Part shown: piece by piece, positions 17,785 through 26,302 of the stretch | Layout: each line of letters starts with the position of its first letter | How positions within the stretch are numbered: the first letter of the stretch is position 1 | Assembly (NCBI RefSeq): GCF_020164955.1 | Contig: NZ_JAIUHG010000017.1 | Span: 1-64,000, forward strand | Source of the DNA: Mesorhizobium sp. CA8 | Lineage (GTDB): Bacteria; Pseudomonadota; Alphaproteobacteria; Rhizobiales; Rhizobiaceae | Direction of reading: 5' to 3' | Length of the DNA: 64,000 nt | Translations under genes and position numbers: made by a program | The notes under the pieces: model-generated | Seen by the model: the letters and a program-made list of their open reading frames with translations, nothing else | Database searches by the model: none | What the model was told of the DNA's origin: nothing

Positions 17785-18408
17785 TCAAAACATGATTGGG
17801 GACCGGGCGCCGTTTATGGCGTCGAACGTCTCGATGGCCTTGCGAACCGCCCCACAGAATTTTTGCAGAAGTTCCGGCTCGGTCCCCAATCGGCGGCGCA
17901 GCGAGAAGGGCACTTCCAGTTGCGCTCCTTTCCCGGTTAGCCCGCGGTTGACGATGTTGGTATCCTGGAGACCGGGAAAGGGATGGTTGTCCCTTTTTGT
18001 CTGGAAACCGGCCTCTTGCAGACGCCCGGCTAACTCTGAAACCAGCGCGGCGTCCTTGCCGCCCAGGTAGACTGTCGAGAAATCGTCGCGATCCTGACGG
18101 CCGTGGATAGCGACGACGGTGGACTTCGTCCGCAACAGTTCGAGCGCGGTTGCCTCGTCAAAGTTCCTGGACGTTATATGCAGTTCCCTGTTGCTTTCCG
18201 GCATCAGCCCTTCAAAGCAATACATATCGAGATCGGCCCCTGCTATCGTCTCGGTGATCAGCGAGGTGCGAGGCTCGATTTTGCCGCCATGCGGAGCCAT
18301 GACGATCGCACCGCCGGTTCGCGCGCCACGCCGGACGATGATGCGATAATCTATGTTTTCGATTTTGGCGGCTTTGAGCGCCGCGAAATTTGGAAACTCG
18401 TTGTCCAT
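17785..18408 (-). CDS. Poly-gamma-glutamate hydrolase-family protein (DUF867/UPF0714-like)
   Basis: The 207-residue protein shows the conserved motifs of the phage PghP/YmaC family: VMAPHGGKIEPRTS (first zinc-ligand His), YCFEG, LHITSRNFDEATAL, VAIHGRQD (second His) and VYLGG. Members are zinc-dependent peptidases related to carboxypeptidases that cut poly-gamma-glutamate. No signal peptide is visible, so it would act in the cytoplasm, perhaps after phage entry. It lies 10 bases downstream of the acyl-CoA synthetase gene on the same strand, but a functional link is not obvious. Confidence 0.75.
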   Translation of the reverse strand: MDNEFPNFAALKAAKIENIDYRIIVRRGARTGGAIVMAPHGGKIEPRTSLITETIAGADLDMYCFEGLMPESNRELHITSRNFDEATALELLRTKSTVVAIHGRQDRDDFSTVYLGGKDAALVSELAGRLQEAGFQTKRDNHPFPGLQDTNIVNRGLTGKGAQLEVPFSLRRRLGTEPELLQKFCGAVRKAIETFDAINGARSPIMF

Positions 18409-18418
18409 GGATGCCGTT

Positions 18419-20188
18419 TCACGCCGTCTTCTGCGCCACCAGTCCCAGTTCCTCCACCATCGCCTCGCGCATCAGGAACTTCTGCGGCTTGCCGGTCACC
18501 GTCATCGGCAGCTCGGTGCGGAAGCGGATGTAGCGCGGCACCTTGTAATGCGCGATCTGGCCGGCGCAGAAGGCCTTGATCTCCTCGGCGGTGGCGATCT
18601 GGTCGGGCTTCAGCACGATCCAGGCGCAGAGCTCCTCGCCATATTTGTCGTCCGGGATGCCGAAGACCTGCACTTCCTTGATCTTGGGATGGCGATAAAG
18701 GAATTCCTCGACCTCGCGCGGATAGACGTTCTCGCCGCCGCGGATGACCATGTCCTTCACCCGGCCGACGATGTTGCAATAGCCCTCGGCGTCGATGGTG
18801 GCGAGGTCGCCGGTGTGCATCCAGCCGTCGGCGTCGATCGCCTCGCGGGTCTTTTCGGCGTCGTCCCAATAGCCCTTCATCACCGAATAGCCGCGCGTGC
18901 AGAGCTCGCCCGGCTCGCCGACCGCGACGGTGGCGCCGTCGGCGCCGATCGCCTTGACCTCGACATGCGGGTGGATGCGGCCGACGGTGGAGACGCGCTT
19001 TTCCAGCGGATCGTCGACGCTGCTTTGGAAGGAGACAGGACTGGTCTCGGTCATGCCATAGGCGATGGTCACCTGGCTCATATGCATCAGCGACACCACC
19101 TTCTTCATCACCTCGATCGGGCATGGCGAGCCGGCCATGATGCCGGTGCGCAGGCTGGAGAGGTCGAAGCTCGAAAAATCCGCATGGTCGAGCATGGCGA
19201 CGAACATGGTCGGCACGCCGTAGAGGCCGGTGCAGCGTTCCTGCGCGACCGCCTTGAGCGTCGCGCCGGGGTCAAAACCCTCGCCCGGGAAGACCATTGT
19301 CGCGCCTTTCGACACACAGCCCATCGTGCCCATCGACATGCCGAAGCAGTGATAGAGCGGCACCGGGATGCAGAGCCGATCGTCGACGGTGAGCTTTATC
19401 GCCGAGGTGACGAAATTGCCGTTGTTGACGATGTTGGAATGCGTCAGCGTCGCGCCCTTCGGCGCGCCGGTGGTGCCGGAGGTGAACTGGATGTTGATGG
19501 CCTCGCCGGGCTTCAGGCCTTCGGAGATGCGGTCGAGGCTGTCATGCTCGTCGCGGCCGGCCATGGCGAGCACGTCACCGAAATTGAACATGCCGGGCGA
19601 GTTGTCGTCGCCCATGCGGATGACGATCTTGAGCGCCGGCAGTTTCTTCGCCTTGAGCTTGCCGGGCTCGGCCCTGGCTAGTTCAGGCGCCAATGTCTCG
19701 ATCATGCCGAGGTAGTCGGAGGTCTTGAACTGAGCGGCGGTAACCAGCGCCTTGCAGCTGACTTTGTTCAATGCGTATTCGAGCTCGGTCAGCCGATAGG
19801 CCGGGTTGATGTTGACCAGGATCAAGCCGATGCGGGCGGTGGCGAACTGCGTCACCAGCCATTCCCAGCGGTTTGGCGACCAGATGCCGACGCGGTCGCC
19901 CTTTTCCAGCCCAAGCGCCAGGAAACCGGCGGCCAAGGCGTCGACCGCATCCGACAGCTCGCTCCACGTGAAGCGCTTGTCCTGGCCGACGAAGACGGCA
20001 GCGTCGAGCGTCGCGTATCTGCTCACCGTTTCGGAAAACAATTCAGGGGTGGTCTTGTCGAGCAGGGGCACCGAGCGGTCGCCCGACACATGCGCCTTGC
20101 CGCCAACCGGAGCAATGAAGCTGTTGCGCGTTTTGCGCAGATTGGTGGCGTTCATGAGCTCGTCGAGTTTGATCGGCATCGCCGTCAC
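18419..20188 (-). CDS. AMP-dependent acyl-CoA synthetase
   Basis: A 589-residue class I adenylate-forming enzyme. The P-loop is FTSGTTGAPKGATLTHSN, the A5 motif YGMTETSPVS, the A7 motif GWMHTGDLATID, the hinge GRVKDMVIRGGENVYP, and the catalytic Lys near the C-terminus is in MTVTGKPQKF. It activates a fatty or other carboxylic acid to acyl-AMP and then acyl-CoA in the cytoplasm. Chain length cannot be inferred. Starts MTAMPIKLDE or MPIKLDE are both plausible. Full length for the family, no defects. It is followed closely by the poly-gamma-glutamate hydrolase homologue. Confidence 0.92.
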   Translation of the reverse strand: MTAMPIKLDELMNATNLRKTRNSFIAPVGGKAHVSGDRSVPLLDKTTPELFSETVSRYATLDAAVFVGQDKRFTWSELSDAVDALAAGFLALGLEKGDRVGIWSPNRWEWLVTQFATARIGLILVNINPAYRLTELEYALNKVSCKALVTAAQFKTSDYLGMIETLAPELARAEPGKLKAKKLPALKIVIRMGDDNSPGMFNFGDVLAMAGRDEHDSLDRISEGLKPGEAINIQFTSGTTGAPKGATLTHSNIVNNGNFVTSAIKLTVDDRLCIPVPLYHCFGMSMGTMGCVSKGATMVFPGEGFDPGATLKAVAQERCTGLYGVPTMFVAMLDHADFSSFDLSSLRTGIMAGSPCPIEVMKKVVSLMHMSQVTIAYGMTETSPVSFQSSVDDPLEKRVSTVGRIHPHVEVKAIGADGATVAVGEPGELCTRGYSVMKGYWDDAEKTREAIDADGWMHTGDLATIDAEGYCNIVGRVKDMVIRGGENVYPREVEEFLYRHPKIKEVQVFGIPDDKYGEELCAWIVLKPDQIATAEEIKAFCAGQIAHYKVPRYIRFRTELPMTVTGKPQKFLMREAMVEELGLVAQKTA

Positions 20189-20264
20189 CTCCCGGGATAA
20201 GCCAGCCTATCAGCCGATGAGGGCGGTGGAAATCCGTCAAAGGTCCCCCTCCCCTTGAGGGCGC

Positions 20265-20966
20265 TCAAGGGTGAGGCAGGACGCTCATCTTAGCGGCGAT
20301 GTCGCGCAAGACCGCTTCGTCGGCCGCATCGCGCTGCTTCTTCGAAGCAACCAGACAAGCCTGCGACTTCAGGATCACGCCGTCGCCCAGCACTTTGAGG
20401 TGGTTGGCGCGCAGCGTCGAGCCGGTGGTGGTGATGTCGACGATGACGTCGGCCAGCCCCGCCGCCGGCGCGCCTTCGGTGGCGCCGAGGCTTTCGACGA
20501 TGCGGTAGACCTGGATGCCGTGCTTGAGCGAAAAGAACTGCTGCGTCAGCCGCCAGTATTTAGTGGCGATCCTGAGCCTCCGGCCGTGGCGCTGGCGGAA
20601 ATCGGCGGCGACGTCATCGAGGTCGGCCATGCTGTCGACGTCCAGCCAGATGTCCGGCACCGCGACCACGACATCGGCATGGCCGAAGCCGAGGCGCGCA
20701 ACGATCTCGGCGCGCGCCTCCCAGTCGGCGAGGTTCTCGCGCAAAAGGTCCTCGCCGGTGATGCCGAGATCGACTGCGCCCTGGCCGATCTCGCCGGCGA
20801 TCTCGGACGCGGACAGGAAGGCCACCTCGACATTGTCGAGACCGTCGATGCGGGCGCGGTATTTACGGTCGTCCTCTGGCAAGGCGACAGCCAGGCCGGC
20901 CCTGGCCAGCACTTCGAGCGACTGCTCCTTGAGACGGCCTTTCGACGGGATCGCCAGCGTGATCAT
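20265..20966 (-). CDS. hisG: ATP phosphoribosyltransferase, short catalytic subunit
   Basis: A 233-residue HisG of the short, HisZ-dependent form; it lacks the C-terminal regulatory domain of long HisG. The start MITLAIPSKGRLKEQ is chosen because its ATG (20964-20966) overlaps the hisZ stop codon in an ATGA arrangement; a longer frame has a non-conserved leader. The PRPP-binding loop is in IVDITTTGSTLRANHL. It carries out the first step of histidine synthesis (ATP plus PRPP) in a complex with HisZ, encoded immediately upstream. Confidence 0.96.
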   Translation of the reverse strand: MITLAIPSKGRLKEQSLEVLARAGLAVALPEDDRKYRARIDGLDNVEVAFLSASEIAGEIGQGAVDLGITGEDLLRENLADWEARAEIVARLGFGHADVVVAVPDIWLDVDSMADLDDVAADFRQRHGRRLRIATKYWRLTQQFFSLKHGIQVYRIVESLGATEGAPAAGLADVIVDITTTGSTLRANHLKVLGDGVILKSQACLVASKKQRDAADEAVLRDIAAKMSVLPHP

Positions 20967-22081
20967 TTGGCGTTCTCCCGCAAGGCTTCGATGCGATCGA
21001 GCCAAACCGAGAAGCCGACGCCTGGGATCGGCTTTTTTGCTCCCAGCAGCGTCAGCAGCCGGTCGTAGCGACCGCCCCCGACCAGCGGGCGATCGCCATC
21101 CGCCGCCGCGATCTCGAAGACAAGGCCCGTGTAGTAATCGAGCGGGCGGCCGAAGGCGGCGTCATAGCGGATTTCTGCCGCCGACAGCCCATGCGCCTCG
21201 ATCGCCTTGGCGCGGGCGGCGAAGTTCTCCAGCGCCGATCCCAGCGACAGGCCGGCATCGGCGGCGAATTTTTCCAGCGCCGCGGTCGCGCCGTCGAGCG
21301 CGACGTCGATCTCGAGGAAGCCCTTGAGCGCCGAGAAGGCCTCATCGGACAGCCGCACGCTGCGCAGTTGCGCTTTCTCGATCAGCCGGCGCGCGATATC
21401 GGCCGGGGCACGGCCGGACGACGCCGACAATCCGGCTTCCTCCATGCCTTCGGCAATATGCGCGGCAAGGTCTTCCGCATCGCCGTCGAGCGCCAGCAGG
21501 GCTACCGGACCAGAGAGCTGGCTGTTGCGCGGCGGATTGGCGAGATCGGCAAGGGCTGCCTCCAGCATCGGCGCCGAGCCGAAGGCACGCGCAAGGCGCA
21601 TTCGCCAACCGCGCGGCAGGCCGAGCGCCGCCAGCACCGCTTCGAACAGCGTCTGGTCGCCGAGGGTGATGGCGAGCTCCCGGCCGGGCAGCACCAGCGA
21701 CAGCAGCGCATGCGCGTCGGCCAGCGAACGGGCATCGGCGGCGGCCGTGTCGCGGTCGCCGAGATCCTCGATGCCGGCCTGAAAGAACTCGTTGCCGCCG
21801 TCGCGGCGCTGGCGGAACACCTCGCCCAGATAGGAATAGCGGCGGGGCGTTCCGGCCTGGCTGGCGATGTGATCGAGACAGACGGGAATGGTGAATTCGG
21901 GCCGCAGGCACAGCGTCTTGCCAGTCTCGCTTTCCGTCAGGAAGATGCGCCGGCGCAGGTCTTCGCCGGCCATGTCGAGGAACGGGTCGGCCGGCTGCAG
22001 CACGGCGACTTCCACCGCGTGGGTGTCGCGGGCGGCGAAGAGTTTGACGATGTCGGCAGCGATGGCGGGACGGGTGGTCAT
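20963..22081 (-). CDS. hisZ: ATP phosphoribosyltransferase regulatory subunit
   Basis: A 372-residue paralogue of the HisRS catalytic domain without the anticodon-binding domain. Class II motifs are degenerate: LRPEFTIPVCLDHIA, YSYLGEVFRQRRDGGNEFFQ and GGGRYDRLL. It binds histidine and HisG, making the hetero-octamer feedback-sensitive. The gene order hisS-hisZ-hisG is typical of Rhizobiales. It overlaps hisG by four bases. The 174-base gap to hisS is filled by a repeat element. Confidence 0.95.
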   Translation of the reverse strand: MTTRPAIAADIVKLFAARDTHAVEVAVLQPADPFLDMAGEDLRRRIFLTESETGKTLCLRPEFTIPVCLDHIASQAGTPRRYSYLGEVFRQRRDGGNEFFQAGIEDLGDRDTAAADARSLADAHALLSLVLPGRELAITLGDQTLFEAVLAALGLPRGWRMRLARAFGSAPMLEAALADLANPPRNSQLSGPVALLALDGDAEDLAAHIAEGMEEAGLSASSGRAPADIARRLIEKAQLRSVRLSDEAFSALKGFLEIDVALDGATAALEKFAADAGLSLGSALENFAARAKAIEAHGLSAAEIRYDAAFGRPLDYYTGLVFEIAAADGDRPLVGGGRYDRLLTLLGAKKPIPGVGFSVWLDRIEALRENAK

Positions 22082-22084
22082 GCG

Positions 22085-22250
22085 GCGCCCCTTCCCCTTC
22101 TCCCCTGGTGGGAGAAGGTGGATCGGCGCGCAGCACCGAGACGGATGAGGGGTGTTGGAAGGAATGAGACGCCGGCGTTCCCTGGAACACCCCTCATCCG
22201 ACCGAGCTTCGCTCGGCCACCTTCTCCCACAAGGGGAGAAGGGGAGGTCG
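22085..22250. repeat. RIME-like palindromic intergenic element between hisS and hisZ
   Basis: Two arms are inverted copies. The left has a CTTCTCCCC/GGGAGAAGG hairpin and then CGGATGAGGGGTGTT; the right has AACACCCCTCATCCG, a GCTTCGCTCGG stem-loop, and CACCTTCTCCCAC/GGGGAGAAGG. The design fits the rhizobial intergenic mosaic elements. It lies inside the his transcription unit, so it is transcribed and could fold strongly. Confidence 0.75.
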
Positions 22251-22255
22251 GCGCC

Positions 22256-23758
22256 CTATCGGCCACGTGCCCGCTCCTCGGCCTGCGCGGCGAGTATCTT
22301 CTTCACCTCGCCAACCAACTCACTCTCCGCCACCGTCACCTGGGCAGGCCGCGCGGCGCGCCATTCGGCATTGTCGGTGATCTCGGCAGACAGGCGGGCG
22401 CCCTCGATCAGATCTTTGATCTGCACCTCGCCCCTGGCGCGCTCGTCGCCGCCCTGGATGATGGCGACCGGGCTGCCGCGGCGGTCGGCATATTTCAGCT
22501 GCGCCTTCATGCCCGCGCCGCCGAGATACATTTCGGAGCGGATGCCGGCGCCGCGCAGGTCCGCGACCATCTTCTGGTAGCGGCCGAGGCTTTCCGTATC
22601 CTTGTCCATGACCAGCACCACGACGGGCGCGATGACATCGGAGGAGTCGAGCTTGCCGAGGTTCTTCAGCGCCGTCATCAGCCGCGAGACGCCGATGGAG
22701 AAGCCGGTCGCCGGCACCGGCTCGCCGCGGAAGCGCGAGACCAGCCCATCATAGCGCCCGCCGCCGCCGACCGAGCCGAAGCGCACGATCTGGCCTTCGT
22801 CGTTGGGGATTTCAGCAAGAAGCTCGGCCTCGAAGACCGGGCCGGTGTAGTATTCGAGCCCGCGCACGACGGAGCGATCCATCACGATGCGGTCTTCGCC
22901 ATAGCCAGCGGCTCTAACCAGCGCCTCGATCGTTGCCAGTTCGCCAACGCCTTCCTGATAGACAGCGTTGGCATTGACGCTTGCATCCTGGGCGGCCTGC
23001 CCGTTCCTTGCCGTTGCCAGAAGAACCGCCTCACTTTGCGTGTCGTTCAATTGGGCGCCCTTGGCGAAGTCGCCCTCGCCTTCCTTGCCGCCATCCCAAC
23101 GGCCGGGACCAAGCAGGAGCCTGACGCCTTCCGGCCCGAGCTTGTCGAGCTTGTCGATGGCGCGCAGCACGGTCAGCCGGCGGCCGGCATTCTGGTCGCC
23201 GCCAAGCCCGATCGCTTCCAGCACCCCATCCAGCACCTTGCGGTTGTTGACGCGGATGACATAGTCGCCGCGCTTGATGCCGAGGGCTTCCATGACATCG
23301 GCCATCATCATCGCCATCTCGGCGTCGGCGGCGACGCCCGGCGTGCCGATCGTGTCGGCGTCGAACTGCATGAACTGGCGGAAGCGGCCGGGACCGGGCT
23401 TTTCGTTGCGGAACACCCAGCCGGAGCGATAGCTGCGATAGGGTTTTGGCAGCTTGTCAAAATTCTCGGCGACGAAGCGGGCCGTCGGGGCGGTCAGGTC
23501 GTAACGCAGCGACAGCCACTGGTCGTCGTCATCCTGGAAAGAAAAGACACCTTCATTCGGCCGGTCCTGATCGGGCAGGAATTTTCCCAAAGCATCGGTG
23601 TATTCGATCATCGGCTGGTCGACCGGCTCGAAACCATAGAGCTCATAGACCGAGCGGATGGTCGCCATCATCTTCTCGACGGCGCGAATGTCTTCGGCGC
23701 TGCGGTCGGCAAAACCGCGCGGCAAACGCGCTTTCGTCTTTCCGGATTTGTCGGCCAT
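22256..23758 (-). CDS. hisS: Histidyl-tRNA synthetase
   Basis: A 500-residue class II aminoacyl-tRNA synthetase. Motif 1 is in the N-terminal region, motif 2 is YRSGWVFRNEKPGPGRFRQF, the histidine loops include GLEYYTGPVFEAE, and motif 3 is GGGGRYDGL followed by GFSIGVSRL. A C-terminal anticodon-binding domain follows (PVVVLVMDKD onward). The extra residues relative to the E. coli enzyme (424) match the longer alphaproteobacterial type. It charges tRNA-His and heads the hisS-hisZ-hisG unit. Confidence 0.97.
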   Translation of the reverse strand: MADKSGKTKARLPRGFADRSAEDIRAVEKMMATIRSVYELYGFEPVDQPMIEYTDALGKFLPDQDRPNEGVFSFQDDDDQWLSLRYDLTAPTARFVAENFDKLPKPYRSYRSGWVFRNEKPGPGRFRQFMQFDADTIGTPGVAADAEMAMMMADVMEALGIKRGDYVIRVNNRKVLDGVLEAIGLGGDQNAGRRLTVLRAIDKLDKLGPEGVRLLLGPGRWDGGKEGEGDFAKGAQLNDTQSEAVLLATARNGQAAQDASVNANAVYQEGVGELATIEALVRAAGYGEDRIVMDRSVVRGLEYYTGPVFEAELLAEIPNDEGQIVRFGSVGGGGRYDGLVSRFRGEPVPATGFSIGVSRLMTALKNLGKLDSSDVIAPVVVLVMDKDTESLGRYQKMVADLRGAGIRSEMYLGGAGMKAQLKYADRRGSPVAIIQGGDERARGEVQIKDLIEGARLSAEITDNAEWRAARPAQVTVAESELVGEVKKILAAQAEERARGR

Positions 23759-24043
23759 GGATCGGTCTTTTCGTTAAGTAAACACTGACTTATCTGGAGC
23801 GGGCGTGTCCTAACCCATGCCAGGTGGTGCGGCAAGCGTTTGCAGAACTGCAGGGAACAGTTCGATAGCCTGTAGGCACCGCGAGCGGCGATTAACGTCA
23901 GCCTTCGTTTCTCAATACTTCGGAACTCGCATCGGCATCCGAAACAAACCCGCGCCAAAAAACGAAACAATTCCGCCATCGCTGCGGCATGCTACCGACT
24001 CAATCGACAACCATAAAGCGCGCCGAAACAAAGGGTTCGGGCC

Positions 24044-24281
24044 ATGACGACGGCTAACGACAATTCTCCAGAGCGGCACATCGGCCAAGCTGAAACCTGC
24101 CGGCAATGCCGCCCTCAGGCCAGCGCAGCAGCCGGCCGGGCCGTTCGAGGTCGCGGCCGAGGCGCGCAAGCCGACCGTGCGCGACGCACTGGTGACTGGC
24201 CTGCTGGTCATCTATCCAGCCTTCGCTGCCGTGGCGGCGATCATTGCCGGGCTGTTCCTGGCCGGCGCGGGCAGGGTCTGA
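24044..24281 (+). pseudogene. Small membrane protein, apparent one-base frameshift
   Basis: The ATG frame begins MTTANDNSPERHIG; one base later (extra C at 24085-24086) the frame reads KLKPAGNAALRPAQQPAGPF, then EVAAEARKPTVRDALV and a single hydrophobic helix VIYPAFAAVAAIIAGLFLAGAG, ending RV at a TGA. Together it would be a 78-residue protein with one C-terminal transmembrane helix and a charged cytoplasmic part. I recognise no family. The charged-then-hydrophobic layout makes the second frame look real. A sequencing slip is possible. Confidence 0.45.
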
Positions 24282-24346
24282 CTTTTCACTCAACGATCGG
24301 GGGATCATCAAGCAGTTGCGATTTGCGTGCGCGCTTGCCGGCGCCC

Positions 24347-25000
24347 CTATTTCGGTCGCTTCAGCTTCTTGCGCTCTTTCTCCACCTCGGCGCGGCAGTA
24401 GCAGCCTTCGAGATGGTCGTTGACCAGGCCCATCGCCTGCATGAAGGCGTAGACCGTCGTCGGGCCGACAAAGCTCCAGCCGCGCTTCTTCAATTCCTTC
24501 GATATCCTGACCGACACCGCCGTCGTCGGATTGGCGCGCAGATGCGCCAGGTCGACGATTTCGGGCCGCTCGCCGGGACCCGGCTCGAAGTTCCAGAACC
24601 AGGCGGCAAGCGAGCCGAACTCGTCCACCATCTCTCGGGCGCGTTTGGCGTTGTTGATGGTCGAAACTATCTTGCCGCGATGGCGGATGATGCCGGCATT
24701 GCCGAGCAGGCGCTCGACGTCCTTATCTGTGAATGCCGCCACCTTGTCGAAGTCGAAACCGGCAAAGGCCTCGCGGAAATTCTCGCGCTTGCGCAGGATC
24801 GTCAGCCACGACAGGCCCGACTGGAAGCCTTCGAGGCAGATCTTTTCGAACAGCCGACGATCGTCCGTTACCGGCCGGCCCCATTCATGGTCGTGGTAAT
24901 GAAGATAGTCCGGCAGGTTGCCGTGCCAGAAGCAGCGTGCCTTGCCGTCGGGGCCGTCGAGAATACCGGCATTTTCAGTCGCCATCGCTAGCGGATCCAT
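24347..25000 (-). CDS. tag: DNA-3-methyladenine glycosylase I
   Basis: The 217-residue protein is a full-length Tag. Motifs are CFWHGNLPDYLHYHDHEWG (zinc and base-pocket residues, with the conserved Glu-Trp), then LFEKICLEGFQSGLSWLTIL, and the C-terminal zinc ligands His-Cys in the LEGCYCRAE region. It excises 3-methyladenine from alkylated DNA. It stands alone. The internal ATG at MATENAG, five codons on, may be the true start. Confidence 0.94.
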   Translation of the reverse strand: MDPLAMATENAGILDGPDGKARCFWHGNLPDYLHYHDHEWGRPVTDDRRLFEKICLEGFQSGLSWLTILRKRENFREAFAGFDFDKVAAFTDKDVERLLGNAGIIRHRGKIVSTINNAKRAREMVDEFGSLAAWFWNFEPGPGERPEIVDLAHLRANPTTAVSVRISKELKKRGWSFVGPTTVYAFMQAMGLVNDHLEGCYCRAEVEKERKKLKRPK

Positions 25001-25194
25001 TCGTTAATGCGCGTCAGCGCCGTTTTACCGTGGCTTTACCAGATTCCTGAACCGGCCGGTAACCACACCAAAAGGTTTACTGACAAAGCGGCATTTTACA
25101 CATTCCGATTCATGTTTTGCTTGCCGCTCCGCGCCAAGGATCGCGAAACCGCGGGCGCCCTCGCCCCGGATGAGTTCGATCAAGGTGCGTTCCG

Positions 25195-25935
25195 ATGAAG
25201 ACAGCGTTTTGTTCCCTGCTCGGCGCGGTGGCCATTCTTGCCGCTGGCGCCACGACTTCCCTTGCCAATGACCGCTATGCCGACGTGCCGCCGGTCATGG
25301 TGAGCCCCGACCTTTCGGCTCCCTGGGTGCTGCAGCTTGGCCACGCGCCGGGCATCGTGCGGCCGGCCCGGCAGGCGGCACAGCAGCCGCTGCAGCGCCT
25401 GTTCCAGGCGCAGCCCGACCGGCAGAAGACGGCGGCCGTGCAGCAGCCGGCCAAGCGCATGGTGATGCGGCCGCAGATCAATCCGGTCTACATGCCGCAG
25501 GAAGTCGCCTATGACGGCCCTGCGAAGCCGGGCACCATCGTCATCGATACGCACCAGAATTTCCTCTATCTGGTCGAGAAGAACGGTAAGGCGCGGCGCT
25601 ACGGCGTCGGCACCGGCAAACCCGGCTTCGAATGGTCCGGCACGCACAAGATCACCAACAAGAAGGTCTGGCCGGACTGGCGGCCGCCCGCGGAGATGAT
25701 CAAGCGCGAAGCTGCCAAGGGCCGCTACCTGCCAACCTATCTTGCCGGCGGTATCGAGAACCCGCTCGGCGCGCGCGCGCTCTATCTCGGCACCACCGAA
25801 TACCGCATCCACGGCACCAACCAGCCCTGGACGATCGGCGGCGCGGTGTCTTCCGGCTGCATCCGCATGCGCAACGAAGATGTCGTCGACCTTTATGAGC
25901 GCGTGAATGTCGGAACGACGGTCGAGGTGATATAA
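25195..25935 (+). CDS. L,D-transpeptidase (YkuD family), periplasmic
   Basis: A 246-residue exported protein: signal peptide MKTAFCSLLGAVAILAAGAT ending near SLAND, a low-complexity Gln/Pro-rich linker (residues 50-95), and the YkuD catalytic domain (about 115-245). The active-site motif is HGTNQPWTIGGAVSSGCIRM with the nucleophilic Cys and the His. Such enzymes make 3-3 cross-links in peptidoglycan or attach outer-membrane proteins to it; Rhizobiales rely on them heavily for polar growth. It is monocistronic and followed by a candidate small RNA. Confidence 0.92.
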   Translation: MKTAFCSLLGAVAILAAGATTSLANDRYADVPPVMVSPDLSAPWVLQLGHAPGIVRPARQAAQQPLQRLFQAQPDRQKTAAVQQPAKRMVMRPQINPVYMPQEVAYDGPAKPGTIVIDTHQNFLYLVEKNGKARRYGVGTGKPGFEWSGTHKITNKKVWPDWRPPAEMIKREAAKGRYLPTYLAGGIENPLGARALYLGTTEYRIHGTNQPWTIGGAVSSGCIRMRNEDVVDLYERVNVGTTVEVI

Positions 25936-26019
25936 TCCCAGCGAATCAGCTGGTTAGACGGCGCAGCACTTTTTGTCCGATGCTGTTGCAGCCAAGTCAT
26001 AGTGCTATCCTGCGGGATG

Positions 26020-26115
26020 TGCTTTAACCAGTGAAGGGGTTTACGGGGGACGGGCCGTGTGGGGATACGGCCAGTCGCGAAAAGGCAGCGCAGGGAAACC
26101 GCGCTGCCTTTTTCG
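26020..26115 (+). ncRNA. Candidate small RNA between the L,D-transpeptidase and folD-like genes
   Basis: A 367-base gap holds two stacked hairpins. The first pairs GGCCGT (26053-26058) with ACGGCC (26067-26072); the second is a perfect 8-bp stem GGCAGCGC/GCGCTGCC (26084-26091 with 26101-26108) followed by TTTTTCGTTTTT, an ideal terminator. A terminator this far after the preceding stop and well before the next start suggests an independent transcript. The 5' end and any promoter are uncertain. It could also be the long 3' end of the transpeptidase mRNA. Confidence 0.4.
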
Positions 26116-26119
26116 TTTT
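26084..26119 (+). terminator. Rho-independent terminator upstream of the folD-like gene
   Basis: Perfect 8-bp GC-rich stem with a nine-base loop, followed by TTTTTCGTTTTT. It ends the L,D-transpeptidase transcript or the candidate small RNA and isolates the folD-like gene, whose promoter must lie in 26120-26300. Confidence 0.85.
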
Positions 26120-26302
26120 TGCGTTTTTTCGATGCATGACGCTGCAGTCGCCCGCAAAGCAGGCGGTTTCGCTTTCGGGGCTGATTTTCCGGCGCTGTTT
26201 TGCTATTGCAGCGCACAAAATCTCAGTTGTTGCGCAATTCCAGACAGAAAGCCGCTGTTGCGCTTGTCGTCCGAATTGCGCCAGAAGACAAAGGTGCCAG
26301 CC

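Noticed and set aside
21191..23788. Open frame of 865 codons on the plus strand opposite hisZ and hisS
   Set aside because: Pure antisense shadow of two clear genes; composition is Arg/Ala/His/Gly-rich as expected for such frames.
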